A program made the position numbers and the translations under genes. The notes below the pieces were generated by a model. That model did no database searches and was not told where the DNA came from. It saw nothing but the letters and a program-made list of their open reading frames with translations. Below, in pieces: positions 41,490 through 49,236 of a stretch of DNA of 64,000 nt; positions within the stretch are counted from its first letter, which is position 1; the number at the start of each line of letters is the position of its first letter. The DNA is from Snodgrassella communis (lineage in GTDB: Bacteria; Pseudomonadota; Gammaproteobacteria; Burkholderiales; Neisseriaceae), in the NCBI RefSeq assembly GCF_914768045.1, contig NZ_CAJZCD010000005.1, forward strand, positions 1 to 64,000, written 5' to 3'.

Positions 41490-42736
41490 TCTTGCCTCTT
41501 TAAAGTTTCATTTGCTGCATGATTCAACGTACCCATATTTAACTGCACGGTTAATTCGTCTCCGCCCTCCACTGCCGGCAAGTCTTCAAGGTCGCGCACA
41601 TGATTGCGTGAATAAATCCCGTTTTGCACCATTGAGGTATAAAAGCTGGCGCGGTTGGCGGGTGAAGCGCGCAATAACCCTTCGGTATTAAATTTGGGCG
41701 TATAAATCTTGCGCTCTGCTGGGCTTAACAATTTGCGCGTAATCGTCTGCTCAATCCGCGCCAGCTTCGGTACCATTACAAATGCCTGAAAACTTAACAC
41801 TGTGTTTTCGTAACTGGATGCCCAGCTAGACGATTTACTGGTATGTCCAATTAATTGTGGTGGCACAGAAAAACAGCGGCAGATTTCCTCAATGCCAAAC
41901 AGGCGTGATTCAAGCAATTGTGCATCAATCGGACTTAATGATGGCGACCGGTTTACAAGGTCAAAACCACCCTCAAGTATTGGTGTTTTCCCTGCGGCAC
42001 TTGCCTCTGAAAACTCTTGCAGCCATTTGCGGGTTTTCTTACGCTGCTCGTCATTCAATATCGGCGCCCCGCCTTGCCCTGTACCTCTGTATACAAGTAC
42101 ATCGCGCCCTTTGAAGCGATTCTTGTAATCGTGTGCCGTAGTATCATTGGCTTCCATTTGCAATCCTAGGATTTCCGCGCCATAAGACAGCGGAGAAAGC
42201 CCGGTTATTCCGTCCATGGTGAAATCTTTCAGATGAAAGACATCCCGGTCGGGCAGTTTTCGCGTTCCGTCCCTTTCATTGTATTCATACACTACCGCAC
42301 CCGTTTGCAGGCGGGTTATTTTCATTCTGGCCGCATCAAGCACTTCCAGCGATATAATCCGCTCGCCTTTGCGTTTGATTTCAGCAAACGCATTGCCATA
42401 TATGTCTATTGAAGTCATCAATGCCTGCCAGAATTCGCATGGATTCATGTCGGCATTGGGCGCATAGCGAAAGATGTCATACAAAGGATGCTCAGTAGCA
42501 ATATTTTTATCCGCAGTTCGTAAGGCAAAAGGCAGGGTAGATACCAGCCCGGAGCGTAAATTAATACATGCCCACACAGCCGAAAGTTTTAACGCTTTCT
42601 CTGGCGTCACCATGACACCACTAACCGACGATGCGCTATCAATTGCCGCGAAGCTCTCGCCTTTGCCTAGCTTTAACTGTGGCCTGAAAGCATTCAGAAT
42701 GCGGCGAAAAAAGCCAGTATCCTGTAAATCAGCCAT
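41486..42736 (-). CDS. HK97-family portal protein
   Basis: 416 residues. SAVWACINLRSGLVSTLPFA, HPLYDIFRYAPNADMNPCEF, YGNAFAEIKRKGERIISLEV and IEEICRCFSVPPQLIGHTSK are the standard HK97 portal blocks. It forms the twelve-part ring through which DNA enters and leaves the head. It is followed by the protease with a four-base overlap and preceded by terminase by 3 bp. Confidence 0.95.
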   Translation of the reverse strand: MADLQDTGFFRRILNAFRPQLKLGKGESFAAIDSASSVSGVMVTPEKALKLSAVWACINLRSGLVSTLPFALRTADKNIATEHPLYDIFRYAPNADMNPCEFWQALMTSIDIYGNAFAEIKRKGERIISLEVLDAARMKITRLQTGAVVYEYNERDGTRKLPDRDVFHLKDFTMDGITGLSPLSYGAEILGLQMEANDTTAHDYKNRFKGRDVLVYRGTGQGGAPILNDEQRKKTRKWLQEFSEASAAGKTPILEGGFDLVNRSPSLSPIDAQLLESRLFGIEEICRCFSVPPQLIGHTSKSSSWASSYENTVLSFQAFVMVPKLARIEQTITRKLLSPAERKIYTPKFNTEGLLRASPANRASFYTSMVQNGIYSRNHVRDLEDLPAVEGGDELTVQLNMGTLNHAANETLKRQE

Positions 42737-42739
42737 TGT

Positions 42740-44461
42740 TTAACCTATTATGTAATTGTCCAGAAAAGAATCAAGGCCGCCGTTATATCGTGAGGTCGGA
42801 TTGGTCGCCATCACAGCCACAGCATCAAACAGCGCCATCAGGCTGTCAATTTTGGCAAAACCTGCGTACTGTTTGGTTACCTGAATACCGTTGCCCGACT
42901 GGATAACGCGGGCGTTACCAACATTCCAGTTCATCAGTGGCTGATTAGCGTGCCACATATTTCTGCTGGCCAAAGCGCGCTCCGTGGCTTTAATCGTGCC
43001 TGTCATTTTGAAGCCTTGTGATATCGCTTTAAACAGGCCATCAGCAGGAAAAGCGTAGCCACTGGCAACAAATTTATTATGAATGGTTTGCAAAACCGGT
43101 TCCATGCCATAGCGGTCAACCGCTATAGAATGCAACAAACCCGTTTCGCCGACTTTCAAACATATCTCAGCCACTTCTTTCAGGTCATCGCCTACATTTT
43201 GGCAAAAGGTCATGTCACCGTCTTTCACAAAACTATCCAGTTGGGGCAGGATATCCTTGCGATTACTCAGCACCGGTGGGTTTGCCCATGCATAACACCA
43301 TGAAAGCCAGCGCTGAGTTTCTTTTTCCCGCCCAACCACGGCCAATCCAAACAGGTCATCATTACCACCGCCGTCAAGCCCTATTACCACCACCTCGCTG
43401 CGTTCCAGCAGCGTATCTAGCGTCAGCGTATCATCCGTCTGCGCCAGCCAGTAATCTGCACCACTCCAGCGATCTGAGCGTAAATTTAACCCGACTTCCT
43501 TGTTTAAATGCTTGGCCTCAAACTCAATAAGCGTTTCTTCGCCTTTCAGTTCGGCCTGTCGATACTCACTAATCAAAAAAGCCTCGTCTACTGAGTAGCC
43601 AAGGCTTGGGTTGGTTATATAGAAGTTTTCAGGCTTCTTATACGCGCCCGACTTAATAAGCGCAGCCGGAAACTCATACAAAACCGGCAAATAAGTCTTA
43701 TCAACAATTTCTTTACCCTCGGCCGTCTTACCATCCCGTACCGAACGCGCATACTCCAGTTCCGTTTTAAACACACCAGCGGGCGGCTCTCGGGATTGTG
43801 TGGACAAAATAATTAAAAAACCATCCACTTTAGACATCAGGCCGCCGGTGGCTTCTTTAATTATGGATTCCGCATTCGCCATCGCGCCAAATAAATGATG
43901 CTCATCAATCAAAACAAAGGCGGCTTTCAGGCCGCCTGCTGTTTTATCGTCCGCGGCCACAACTTTCAGGGTTGACTTAGTAGCTAAATGCGTTATCGTC
44001 CTTGTATGCTTGGAAATGCTGTATTTGTCCTGCATTTCCGGGTCAAACTCAATCATACCCGCCGCAGGTTTAAACGAATTATCAGCTACTTCTTTCGTTG
44101 GCGCCAGAATGATAGCCTCAGCTAAATTACGTTCATTCAGTTCGAGAGCCGTTATCATAATTCCGGCAGCAATGGTTGATTTAGCGTTTTTCTTGCTAAT
44201 CAACAGAAAGAACTTTTTGATTAGTCTACGCTGCGTATCTGGATCAAGCGCACCAAAAATCGCACCAACAAAATCAAACACCCACTGCGGCATTACATCA
44301 CGCATTCTTGGCAATCCGGTCATGTCGGGCACTATTAAATCACCAAATACCTCAATCGCAATCTCTGCCACAATAGGGAATAGCGGCTCACTAGGCACTA
44401 ATGACTGCCGGTTAACAATCCGCTCTTCCCAGTCAGGGCAGGCTGTCACCCAATCAGCCAT
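42740..44461 (-). CDS. terL: Terminase large subunit
   Basis: 573 residues. The N-terminal ATPase has a Walker A-like LLISKKNAKSTIAAG, Walker B AAFVLIDEHHLF and the coupling motif LIILSTQSREPP. The C-terminal nuclease begins VVVIGLDGGGNDDLFGLAVV with its metal-binding Asp. It pumps DNA into the prohead and cuts it. It starts one base before the small subunit stop and belongs to the HK97/phage lambda-like cos-type branch by neighbour genes (HNH next door), though cos versus pac cannot be proven here. Confidence 0.95.
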   Translation of the reverse strand: MADWVTACPDWEERIVNRQSLVPSEPLFPIVAEIAIEVFGDLIVPDMTGLPRMRDVMPQWVFDFVGAIFGALDPDTQRRLIKKFFLLISKKNAKSTIAAGIMITALELNERNLAEAIILAPTKEVADNSFKPAAGMIEFDPEMQDKYSISKHTRTITHLATKSTLKVVAADDKTAGGLKAAFVLIDEHHLFGAMANAESIIKEATGGLMSKVDGFLIILSTQSREPPAGVFKTELEYARSVRDGKTAEGKEIVDKTYLPVLYEFPAALIKSGAYKKPENFYITNPSLGYSVDEAFLISEYRQAELKGEETLIEFEAKHLNKEVGLNLRSDRWSGADYWLAQTDDTLTLDTLLERSEVVVIGLDGGGNDDLFGLAVVGREKETQRWLSWCYAWANPPVLSNRKDILPQLDSFVKDGDMTFCQNVGDDLKEVAEICLKVGETGLLHSIAVDRYGMEPVLQTIHNKFVASGYAFPADGLFKAISQGFKMTGTIKATERALASRNMWHANQPLMNWNVGNARVIQSGNGIQVTKQYAGFAKIDSLMALFDAVAVMATNPTSRYNGGLDSFLDNYIIG

Positions 44462-44938
44462 TTATTTCACCTGTTTCAAACCTTTCTGCTCTAACCGCGC
44501 AGACAGTCCGCCAGCGCGTGATTTTTCAATGGCCACATCTCTGGCCGCCTCTTTCTTGCCGGTCTCGCCAATGCGCCCATGCTTATAAGGCATCAGGGTT
44601 TTAGCAGCATCAATCCGCAGCTTGTGCGGCCAGTTATCATCATTCATTACCATCACCAAAAACTGCAAAGGGTCATCATTGGGTGGTGATACAGACTTAA
44701 CAGGATTAACATCCGTGTTAACATCATTGTTAACAATTTTGTTAATATTTTTGTTAAGTCTGTTTTGCTGTTTTTTCAGCTCCTCAATGCGTGCTAAAAC
44801 AGCCTGATTTTTCATTAAACGACATGCGGCAGCGGCTGCACCATTCCTGCTGTAACCCGCATTAACACAGGCTTCCGTCTGATTTATCCCCGCGGCCACA
44901 TTAAGTGCGAATAATTCCTGTTTATCATTAAGCGACAT
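44462..44938 (-). CDS. terS: Terminase small subunit
   Basis: 158 residues. The N-terminal helix-turn-helix (LNDKQELFALNVAAGINQTE, ACVNAGYSRNGAAAAACRLM) is the P27/TerS type DNA-recognition domain. A low-complexity Asn/Val linker (NKIVNNDVNTDVNPV) is coded by four 12-bp GTTAAC-type repeats (44717-44758). The C-terminal part (KLRIDAAKTLMPYKHGRIG) should oligomerise and hold TerL. The gene lies next to the repeat-rich spacer at 44939-45244, its likely binding site. Confidence 0.85.
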   Translation of the reverse strand: MSLNDKQELFALNVAAGINQTEACVNAGYSRNGAAAAACRLMKNQAVLARIEELKKQQNRLNKNINKIVNNDVNTDVNPVKSVSPPNDDPLQFLVMVMNDDNWPHKLRIDAAKTLMPYKHGRIGETGKKEAARDVAIEKSRAGGLSARLEQKGLKQVK

Positions 44939-45244
44939 AGCAAATTGCCTATTTTTTTGAGCAGATTTTGTTAATTAACAGGTGTTTTCAGGCCATTTTT
45001 TTTATAAATGAGAGGGCGCGCGGTGTCAGCGTGTGATAGTAACCCAACATTACTACCACCCCTGCCTATTTTTTTGAGCAGTCTAAAAATAATAATAATT
45101 GCCTATTTCTTAAGCAATCCAGAAATAATAATAAATAGTTACTCAAGATTACTATTTCACATAAGAATATAAATCAAAGCAATAGCATAACGTAACTATC
45201 TCATGCGTAATAATCTAAACGGTTACACTCATCGCTTAATAGAT
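44939..45244. promoter_or_regulatory. Repeat-rich packaging-site candidate (cos region)
   Basis: No gene. TGCCTATTTTTTTGAGCAG occurs at 44946-44964 and again at 45063-45081, where it begins two tandem 37-bp units (45063-45099 and 45100-45136, the second TGCCTATTTCTTAAGCAAT). Between the outer copies is a GC-rich patch (GAGGGCGCGCGGTGTCAGCG). The spacer lies between HNH and terS, where cos-type phages carry the cutting and TerS-binding sites. Confidence 0.55.
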
Positions 45245-45559
45245 TCACCATCCACGCTTGTATCGCTGCCGCAGTTCTTTGGTGGTTTTACGCTTATGAC
45301 AATCCGCGCATAGTACTTGCAAATTACTATCATCATTACGACCACCTAACTCCAATGGAATGATATGGTCAACCTGTAAGCTGCCACCAATACAGCCACA
45401 GGATCGGCATCGAAAACCATCCCGTGCCAGCACCCTCTTCTTTATCTCCTGCCATCGATAGCCTCGTATGCGTTTTGTAGCCCCCGGTTTATCCCTGAGT
45501 ACCGTGGCAGATGAACTGTTAAACTCAGGTAGGCTACTTTTAAGCGTTGGTATCTTCAT
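45245..45559 (-). CDS. HNH endonuclease next to terminase
   Basis: 104 residues. The HNH fold is clear: RDGFRCRSCGCIG (zinc CxxC), LQVDHIIPLELGGRNDDSNL (the DH and N of HNH) and QVLCADCHKRKT (zinc CxxC plus His). In HK97-group phages an HNH protein of this size works with terminase at the cos site. It is adjacent to the packaging-site candidate and overlaps the upstream gene by 20 bp. Confidence 0.9.
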   Translation of the reverse strand: MKIPTLKSSLPEFNSSSATVLRDKPGATKRIRGYRWQEIKKRVLARDGFRCRSCGCIGGSLQVDHIIPLELGGRNDDSNLQVLCADCHKRKTTKELRQRYKRGW

Positions 45560-45959
45560 ATCTTCGTGTCAGTAGGTAGTGAATCTTATGAGCTGCGCTA
45601 TGGCTTTGCAGTACTTCGGCAAGCGATGCTTCAAGACCATCTTTATCAATAACAGATTTAAACCAGCCACCATGCCTAATCACGCACGGATATCCGCCCT
45701 GTGATGGCTCAATATCTACCAGCGTCTTGCGTCCTCTAGCTTTACTTTTACTTCGCTTTATCGCAATCACTTTTAAATCAGATGGATTACCATAAGGCCG
45801 TCTGCCAACCTCTAACACCAAATTGCCCTTGCTGGCAGTATGTACCTCTTCACAAAACCGGGAAAGTACAGCATCAATTTCCGCTTCCTCTGCTGCCCTA
45901 TTTCTGCATAAATTAATCCCGTTGTGATACGCCTGTGCAAAATCTATAGATTCGTTCAT
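45540..45959 (-). CDS. Unknown protein at the head of the late operon
   Basis: 139 residues from the ATG at 45959 (MNESIDFAQAYHNGINLCRN), which has GGAG seven bases upstream; the track start at 45971 lies inside that site. A beta-rich centre (PYGNPSDLKVIAIKRSKSKA) and GGWFKSVIDKDGLEASLAEV follow. No domain is recognised. It is the first late gene, just after a terminator hairpin, and overlaps HNH by 20 bp, so a role in packaging or late control is possible. Confidence 0.5.
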   Translation of the reverse strand: MNESIDFAQAYHNGINLCRNRAAEEAEIDAVLSRFCEEVHTASKGNLVLEVGRRPYGNPSDLKVIAIKRSKSKARGRKTLVDIEPSQGGYPCVIRHGGWFKSVIDKDGLEASLAEVLQSHSAAHKIHYLLTRRYEDTNA

Positions 45960-45976
45960 TTTAAACTCCAATAAAA

Positions 45977-46004
45977 AAAGCCCACACGCGCATGTGGTGG
46001 GCTT
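45977..46004 (-). terminator. Hairpin in the late-operon leader
   Basis: On the minus strand AAGCCCACCAC...GTGTGGGCTT followed by seven T, directly upstream of the first late gene. No minus-strand gene precedes it for 900 bp. A terminator in this leader position is what Q-type antitermination acts on. Confidence 0.6.
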
Positions 46005-46073
46005 GTCTTAATTCAATACAGCGTTAGTTGTAGTCGTTACCATCAACCATATCTATTCCTTACTTGTATGTTA

Positions 46074-46111
46074 GTTATATTTTGGTTATAATTTAGTTAT
46101 TAAAAAGTTAT
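46074..46111 (+). promoter_or_regulatory. Four GTTAT repeats exactly 11 bp apart, RelE/HTH operator
   Basis: GTTAT begins at 46074, 46085, 46096 and 46107, on one face of the helix, and ends 9 bp before the toxin ATG. This is probably where the HTH antitoxin binds to repress its own operon. Confidence 0.55.
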
Positions 46112-46120
46112 AACAACACC

Positions 46121-46369
46121 ATGAACAAAATAGCTTACCAACCCAAAGCCCTTAAACAATTGCGGAAAATTCCTGATAGAAAACTCATCTATCGGAAAAT
46201 TGAAGAGTTAACCAATATGCCAGAATGCGCAAATGTTAAAAAACTATCCAATCACCAATACGGATATCGTTTGCGGGTCGGTAACTACCGAGTACTGTTT
46301 AACTTTGATGGCATCATCCATATTATTTCAATTGAAGAGGTTAAAAAACGTGATGAACGCACATATTAA
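46121..46369 (+). CDS. RelE/ParE-family toxin
   Basis: 82 residues: MNKIAYQPKALKQLRKIPDR, then IYRKIEELTNMPECANVKKL, YGYRLRVGNYRVLFNFDGII and EVKKRDERTY. The YRLRVGNYRVLF strand pair and the C-terminal KKRDERTY basic/tyrosine end are those of RelE-type mRNA interferases that cut at the ribosome. It precedes its antitoxin (reverse gene order, as in HigBA), overlapping it by 17 bp. It is on the opposite strand to the late genes. Confidence 0.8.
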   Translation: MNKIAYQPKALKQLRKIPDRKLIYRKIEELTNMPECANVKKLSNHQYGYRLRVGNYRVLFNFDGIIHIISIEEVKKRDERTY

Positions 46370-46700
46370 TCCTAACTATCAAATCATCAACGACAAACAA
46401 GGAATGCCTCAGTTTGTTGTTGTTCCATATGAAGATTTCAGACAACTAACCAATCAACCTGTTATTAACCTTACAAACGCCATTCCAAGCGAAGTGGTAG
46501 GCATGGTAATTGAACAAGATTACACCCCAGCCCGAGCATGGCGCGAATATCTGGAATTAACACAATCAGAATGCGCTGAAAAGCTTGGCATGTCACAACC
46601 CGCCTATCTAAAACTGGAAGCTTCAGAAAAGCCCACTAAAGCAACTCGCACCAAACTTGCCACTGCTTTAGGTATTAATGAAGAACAATTAGATTGCTAA
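46353..46700 (+). CDS. HTH-domain antitoxin partner of RelE
   Basis: 115 residues from the ATG at 46353 (MNAHINPNYQIINDKQGMPQ), inside the end of the toxin gene; the track start at 46233 is out of place. The N-terminus (QFVVVPYEDFRQL) resembles the Phd-like fold. The C-terminus is an XRE helix-turn-helix (EYLELTQSECAEKLGMSQPA, TKLATALGINEEQLD). It should neutralise the toxin and repress the pair through the 46074-46111 repeats. A terminator hairpin follows. Confidence 0.75.
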   Translation: MNAHINPNYQIINDKQGMPQFVVVPYEDFRQLTNQPVINLTNAIPSEVVGMVIEQDYTPARAWREYLELTQSECAEKLGMSQPAYLKLEASEKPTKATRTKLATALGINEEQLDC

Positions 46701-46707
46701 AATACAA

Positions 46708-46732
46708 AAGCCAGCGATTAAGCTGGCTTATT
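46708..46732 (+). terminator. Terminator of the RelE/HTH operon
   Basis: AAGCCAGC / GCTGGCTT stem, 8 bp beyond the antitoxin stop. The stem core is the same as at 23928, 26529, 56058 and 57969. Confidence 0.6.
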
Positions 46733-46768
46733 ACTTAGTACTAACAAATTAAAATACAGAATCCACAA

Positions 46769-46799
46769 TAAAAAACCCGCCAAGGAGCAGGCGGGTAAA
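46769..46799 (-). terminator. Terminator of the leftward early operon
   Basis: On the minus strand CCCGCC, an 8-nt loop and GGCGGG followed by six T. It lies 127 bp beyond the stop of 46926-47348 and ends the replication operon. Confidence 0.7.
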
Positions 46800-46925
46800 A
46801 GATGAAATAATAAGTGTATCAACTAAAAAGGAGAACAATGCTAATAGCTTTCAATTAGGTGCAGCAAAGCTGCCACCGGCACTAAAAAGTATTAACTAAT
46901 TGTTAACTAGAAATATACTAAATTT

Positions 46926-47348
46926 TCAAGCCATGCGCAAGGGTGAATTGTAAAAAAATTTATCAAAATCATCACATTTTTGCATATACGCCCAAAACAG
47001 CACCAAAGCCCTTTCCACCTGTTCAGCCCATGTCATCCTATTAACCATAGCGCGATGACGTGCAGAAATTGAACGGCGCTTAAAATAAGGACTTTTGCGC
47101 CCATACTCAATATTAAGCACATTAAACGCCTCCCGATTGTTTTGCGCCAGTAACGACAACGCACATCTTACCAACGCAAACACCTCAGGCTTATAGTGCA
47201 CACCATCAAAAGCATAATCCCTGATTACCTTATCTTTCCCGTAACGCCATTCAGCACTCAGACAATGCCCCTGCCGCTTCCGGTCTGCCATAGTTCGCTC
47301 ATACGCAGTCAGCACATCCACAGCAGTATCAATCTCAATTTTACTCAT
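46926..47348 (-). CDS. Possible Q-like late regulator
   Basis: 140 residues if the ATG at 47348 (MSKIEIDTAVDVLTAYERTM) is used; the track start at 47438 would overlap the primase end. It contains basic helical segments (KSPYFKRRSISARHRAMVNR, MTWAEQVERALVLFWAYMQK) that look like a sigma-region-4 type helix-turn-helix, as in phage antitermination Q/ArpU proteins. It is the last gene of the early operon, the place of Q in lambdoid phages, and a leader hairpin waits in front of the late genes. Assignment is by position and faint pattern only. Confidence 0.45.
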   Translation of the reverse strand: MSKIEIDTAVDVLTAYERTMADRKRQGHCLSAEWRYGKDKVIRDYAFDGVHYKPEVFALVRCALSLLAQNNREAFNVLNIEYGRKSPYFKRRSISARHRAMVNRMTWAEQVERALVLFWAYMQKCDDFDKFFYNSPLRMA

Positions 47349-47394
47349 CATCAAACAACCCTTTAAAACTTCACTTCCCCAGAATATCGCATCA

Positions 47395-49236
47395 TCATCG
47401 CGCGTATGGCGACTTAAAATCCCGCCGAACTCTTTCACCAGTAATCATACTGATTGCCTCCCTTTCGCGCTCATGGTACTGGCAGCTTTCACGGTCAAAA
47501 AACAGATTAACCATAGGCTGATAGCCCGAATCCCGTTGCTTTTGACAAATAAGCTTAGCATCCGGATCTGCCCCATATCCCGTCGCCTCACTATTGCGCC
47601 ACACAACCAGAACATTATCAGCAAGATCAGTAATCCCCGCCGATCCCCTCACATCATGCTTATTTGGCGGCTTAGATTCATCACCATTGTCAGGCTTACG
47701 CGGGTGCGCAACCAAATGAATATGAATATTGTTTTGCGATTTAAAATCCCGCAGCATCTCCGCAATCTTCTTCTGCCGATCCACATCACTCTCAGCCACC
47801 CCCAACATCATCAAACTATCAATAACAAAATGCCGGCAGTTATATCGTTGCTTCGCATACTTAAAAACATTAAGCATCCGCTCCAGACTGGCTGCACCAT
47901 TCACGTCATATATCCACAGCCCGCCAGATTCATTACCATTGTCTTCCGTACAACGCTCACCATTGATATTCATCCCCCCAGACAACAAATTCAACGCATC
48001 AGTTAAATCATCCTGATTAGGACGCTGTTTTCCACATACCTGCCTAACCATGCGATTTAATACCTTGTAGGGCTTCATCTCCCCCGAAAACAAACAAATA
48101 CGTTCCTTTTGCCTCAGAATCATCTCACACATACAATACCCCAATAGCTGGCTTTTACCGTGGCCACTGTAACCAGTCCATACCGTCAACTGATCCATAC
48201 CAAACTTAAAATCTTTCATCCCAGCAAATGGCGTAGTATTGCCCGTGGCCGTATCAAGTAACCCATTAAAATCCTGAAACAGAATTTCCGCATACTCAAT
48301 GGCGTTTTTCAAATCCTCCGGCTTCTTATACTCAGCACCAACTATTGCATCCAGAACCCCAGCTTCACCAGCCTCACACAGACACTCATTAGCATCCTTA
48401 AAATCGCCCCAATCAACCAACTTGCACCGGTGTTCACCAAGCCGTTGCAACACCTCCACCGTAGCCAGCTGTCCCGCGTCATCATTATCCAAAGCCAGAT
48501 AAATCACCCTGAACTGCTGCAACCGCTCCCAGTCGTATTCAATCCACTCCAGATTCTTCGCACCACTAGGCATCGACAAAGCCTTTACCCCAGACTGAAA
48601 AACACTCAGCGCATCAATTTCCCCCTCAGTAATCACAACCTTATCATCATCAGGCGTAATAACCTGCCAGCCAAACAAACACGGCTCACAGTTTGATTCC
48701 TGCCGCCAGCGGTTTTTCTCATCCCTCTTACGCCGTGGCGTCAGATACTTAACGTTATAAACAGCACCATCAACCATTAACGGAAAAGCAATCTCCCTGT
48801 CATGATTGGCTACACAGTAAGCCTTAAGCGTACTGCCATTAATGCGCCGCCTGTCAAAATAACCATCCGCCTGCGGCTCAATCACCGCCCCCAAACGCAC
48901 AGACGGGCGCGTAAAAGACTTCTTACTGGCAACCGAAAACTTAGGAGCAAACTCAACCCCCAGCCACCTACAGGCATCCTTAAGCGCATCAACAAAGCTT
49001 AAACTCCTGCACGCAGCCCATAAATCCAGCAAATCACCACCCTTGTCCTGATCACTGAAATCTTTCCACACACCAGCTTTACTGCCGCATAAATGCACCT
49101 TAAGCGATTGCCCCTCCTCCCCATTAACCGAACCACAGCACCACTCATTGCCATTTTTCCTGCCATTGGGTAGCAGATACTCAGACACACTCAACGCCTT
49201 ATCAGCCAGCAACTGCGATACCTCCCTAGCGTCCAT
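47395..49236 (-). CDS. Primase-helicase (TOPRIM plus DnaB-like)
   Basis: 613 residues from the ATG at 49236 (MDAREVSQLLADKALSVSEY). The N-terminus has the primase-like segment KVHLCGSKAGVWKDFSDQDK. A TOPRIM domain follows (VVITEGEIDALSVFQSG with the catalytic Glu; YLALDNDDAGQLATV with the Asp pair). The C-terminal RecA fold has WTGYSGHGKSQLLGY (Walker A), ICLFSGEMKP, HFVIDSLMMLGV (Walker B) and GSAGITDLADNVLVVWR. It unwinds and primes phage DNA, similar to T7 gp4. It overlaps the origin-binding gene by 11 bp. Confidence 0.9.
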   Translation of the reverse strand: MDAREVSQLLADKALSVSEYLLPNGRKNGNEWCCGSVNGEEGQSLKVHLCGSKAGVWKDFSDQDKGGDLLDLWAACRSLSFVDALKDACRWLGVEFAPKFSVASKKSFTRPSVRLGAVIEPQADGYFDRRRINGSTLKAYCVANHDREIAFPLMVDGAVYNVKYLTPRRKRDEKNRWRQESNCEPCLFGWQVITPDDDKVVITEGEIDALSVFQSGVKALSMPSGAKNLEWIEYDWERLQQFRVIYLALDNDDAGQLATVEVLQRLGEHRCKLVDWGDFKDANECLCEAGEAGVLDAIVGAEYKKPEDLKNAIEYAEILFQDFNGLLDTATGNTTPFAGMKDFKFGMDQLTVWTGYSGHGKSQLLGYCMCEMILRQKERICLFSGEMKPYKVLNRMVRQVCGKQRPNQDDLTDALNLLSGGMNINGERCTEDNGNESGGLWIYDVNGAASLERMLNVFKYAKQRYNCRHFVIDSLMMLGVAESDVDRQKKIAEMLRDFKSQNNIHIHLVAHPRKPDNGDESKPPNKHDVRGSAGITDLADNVLVVWRNSEATGYGADPDAKLICQKQRDSGYQPMVNLFFDRESCQYHEREREAISMITGERVRRDFKSPYAR

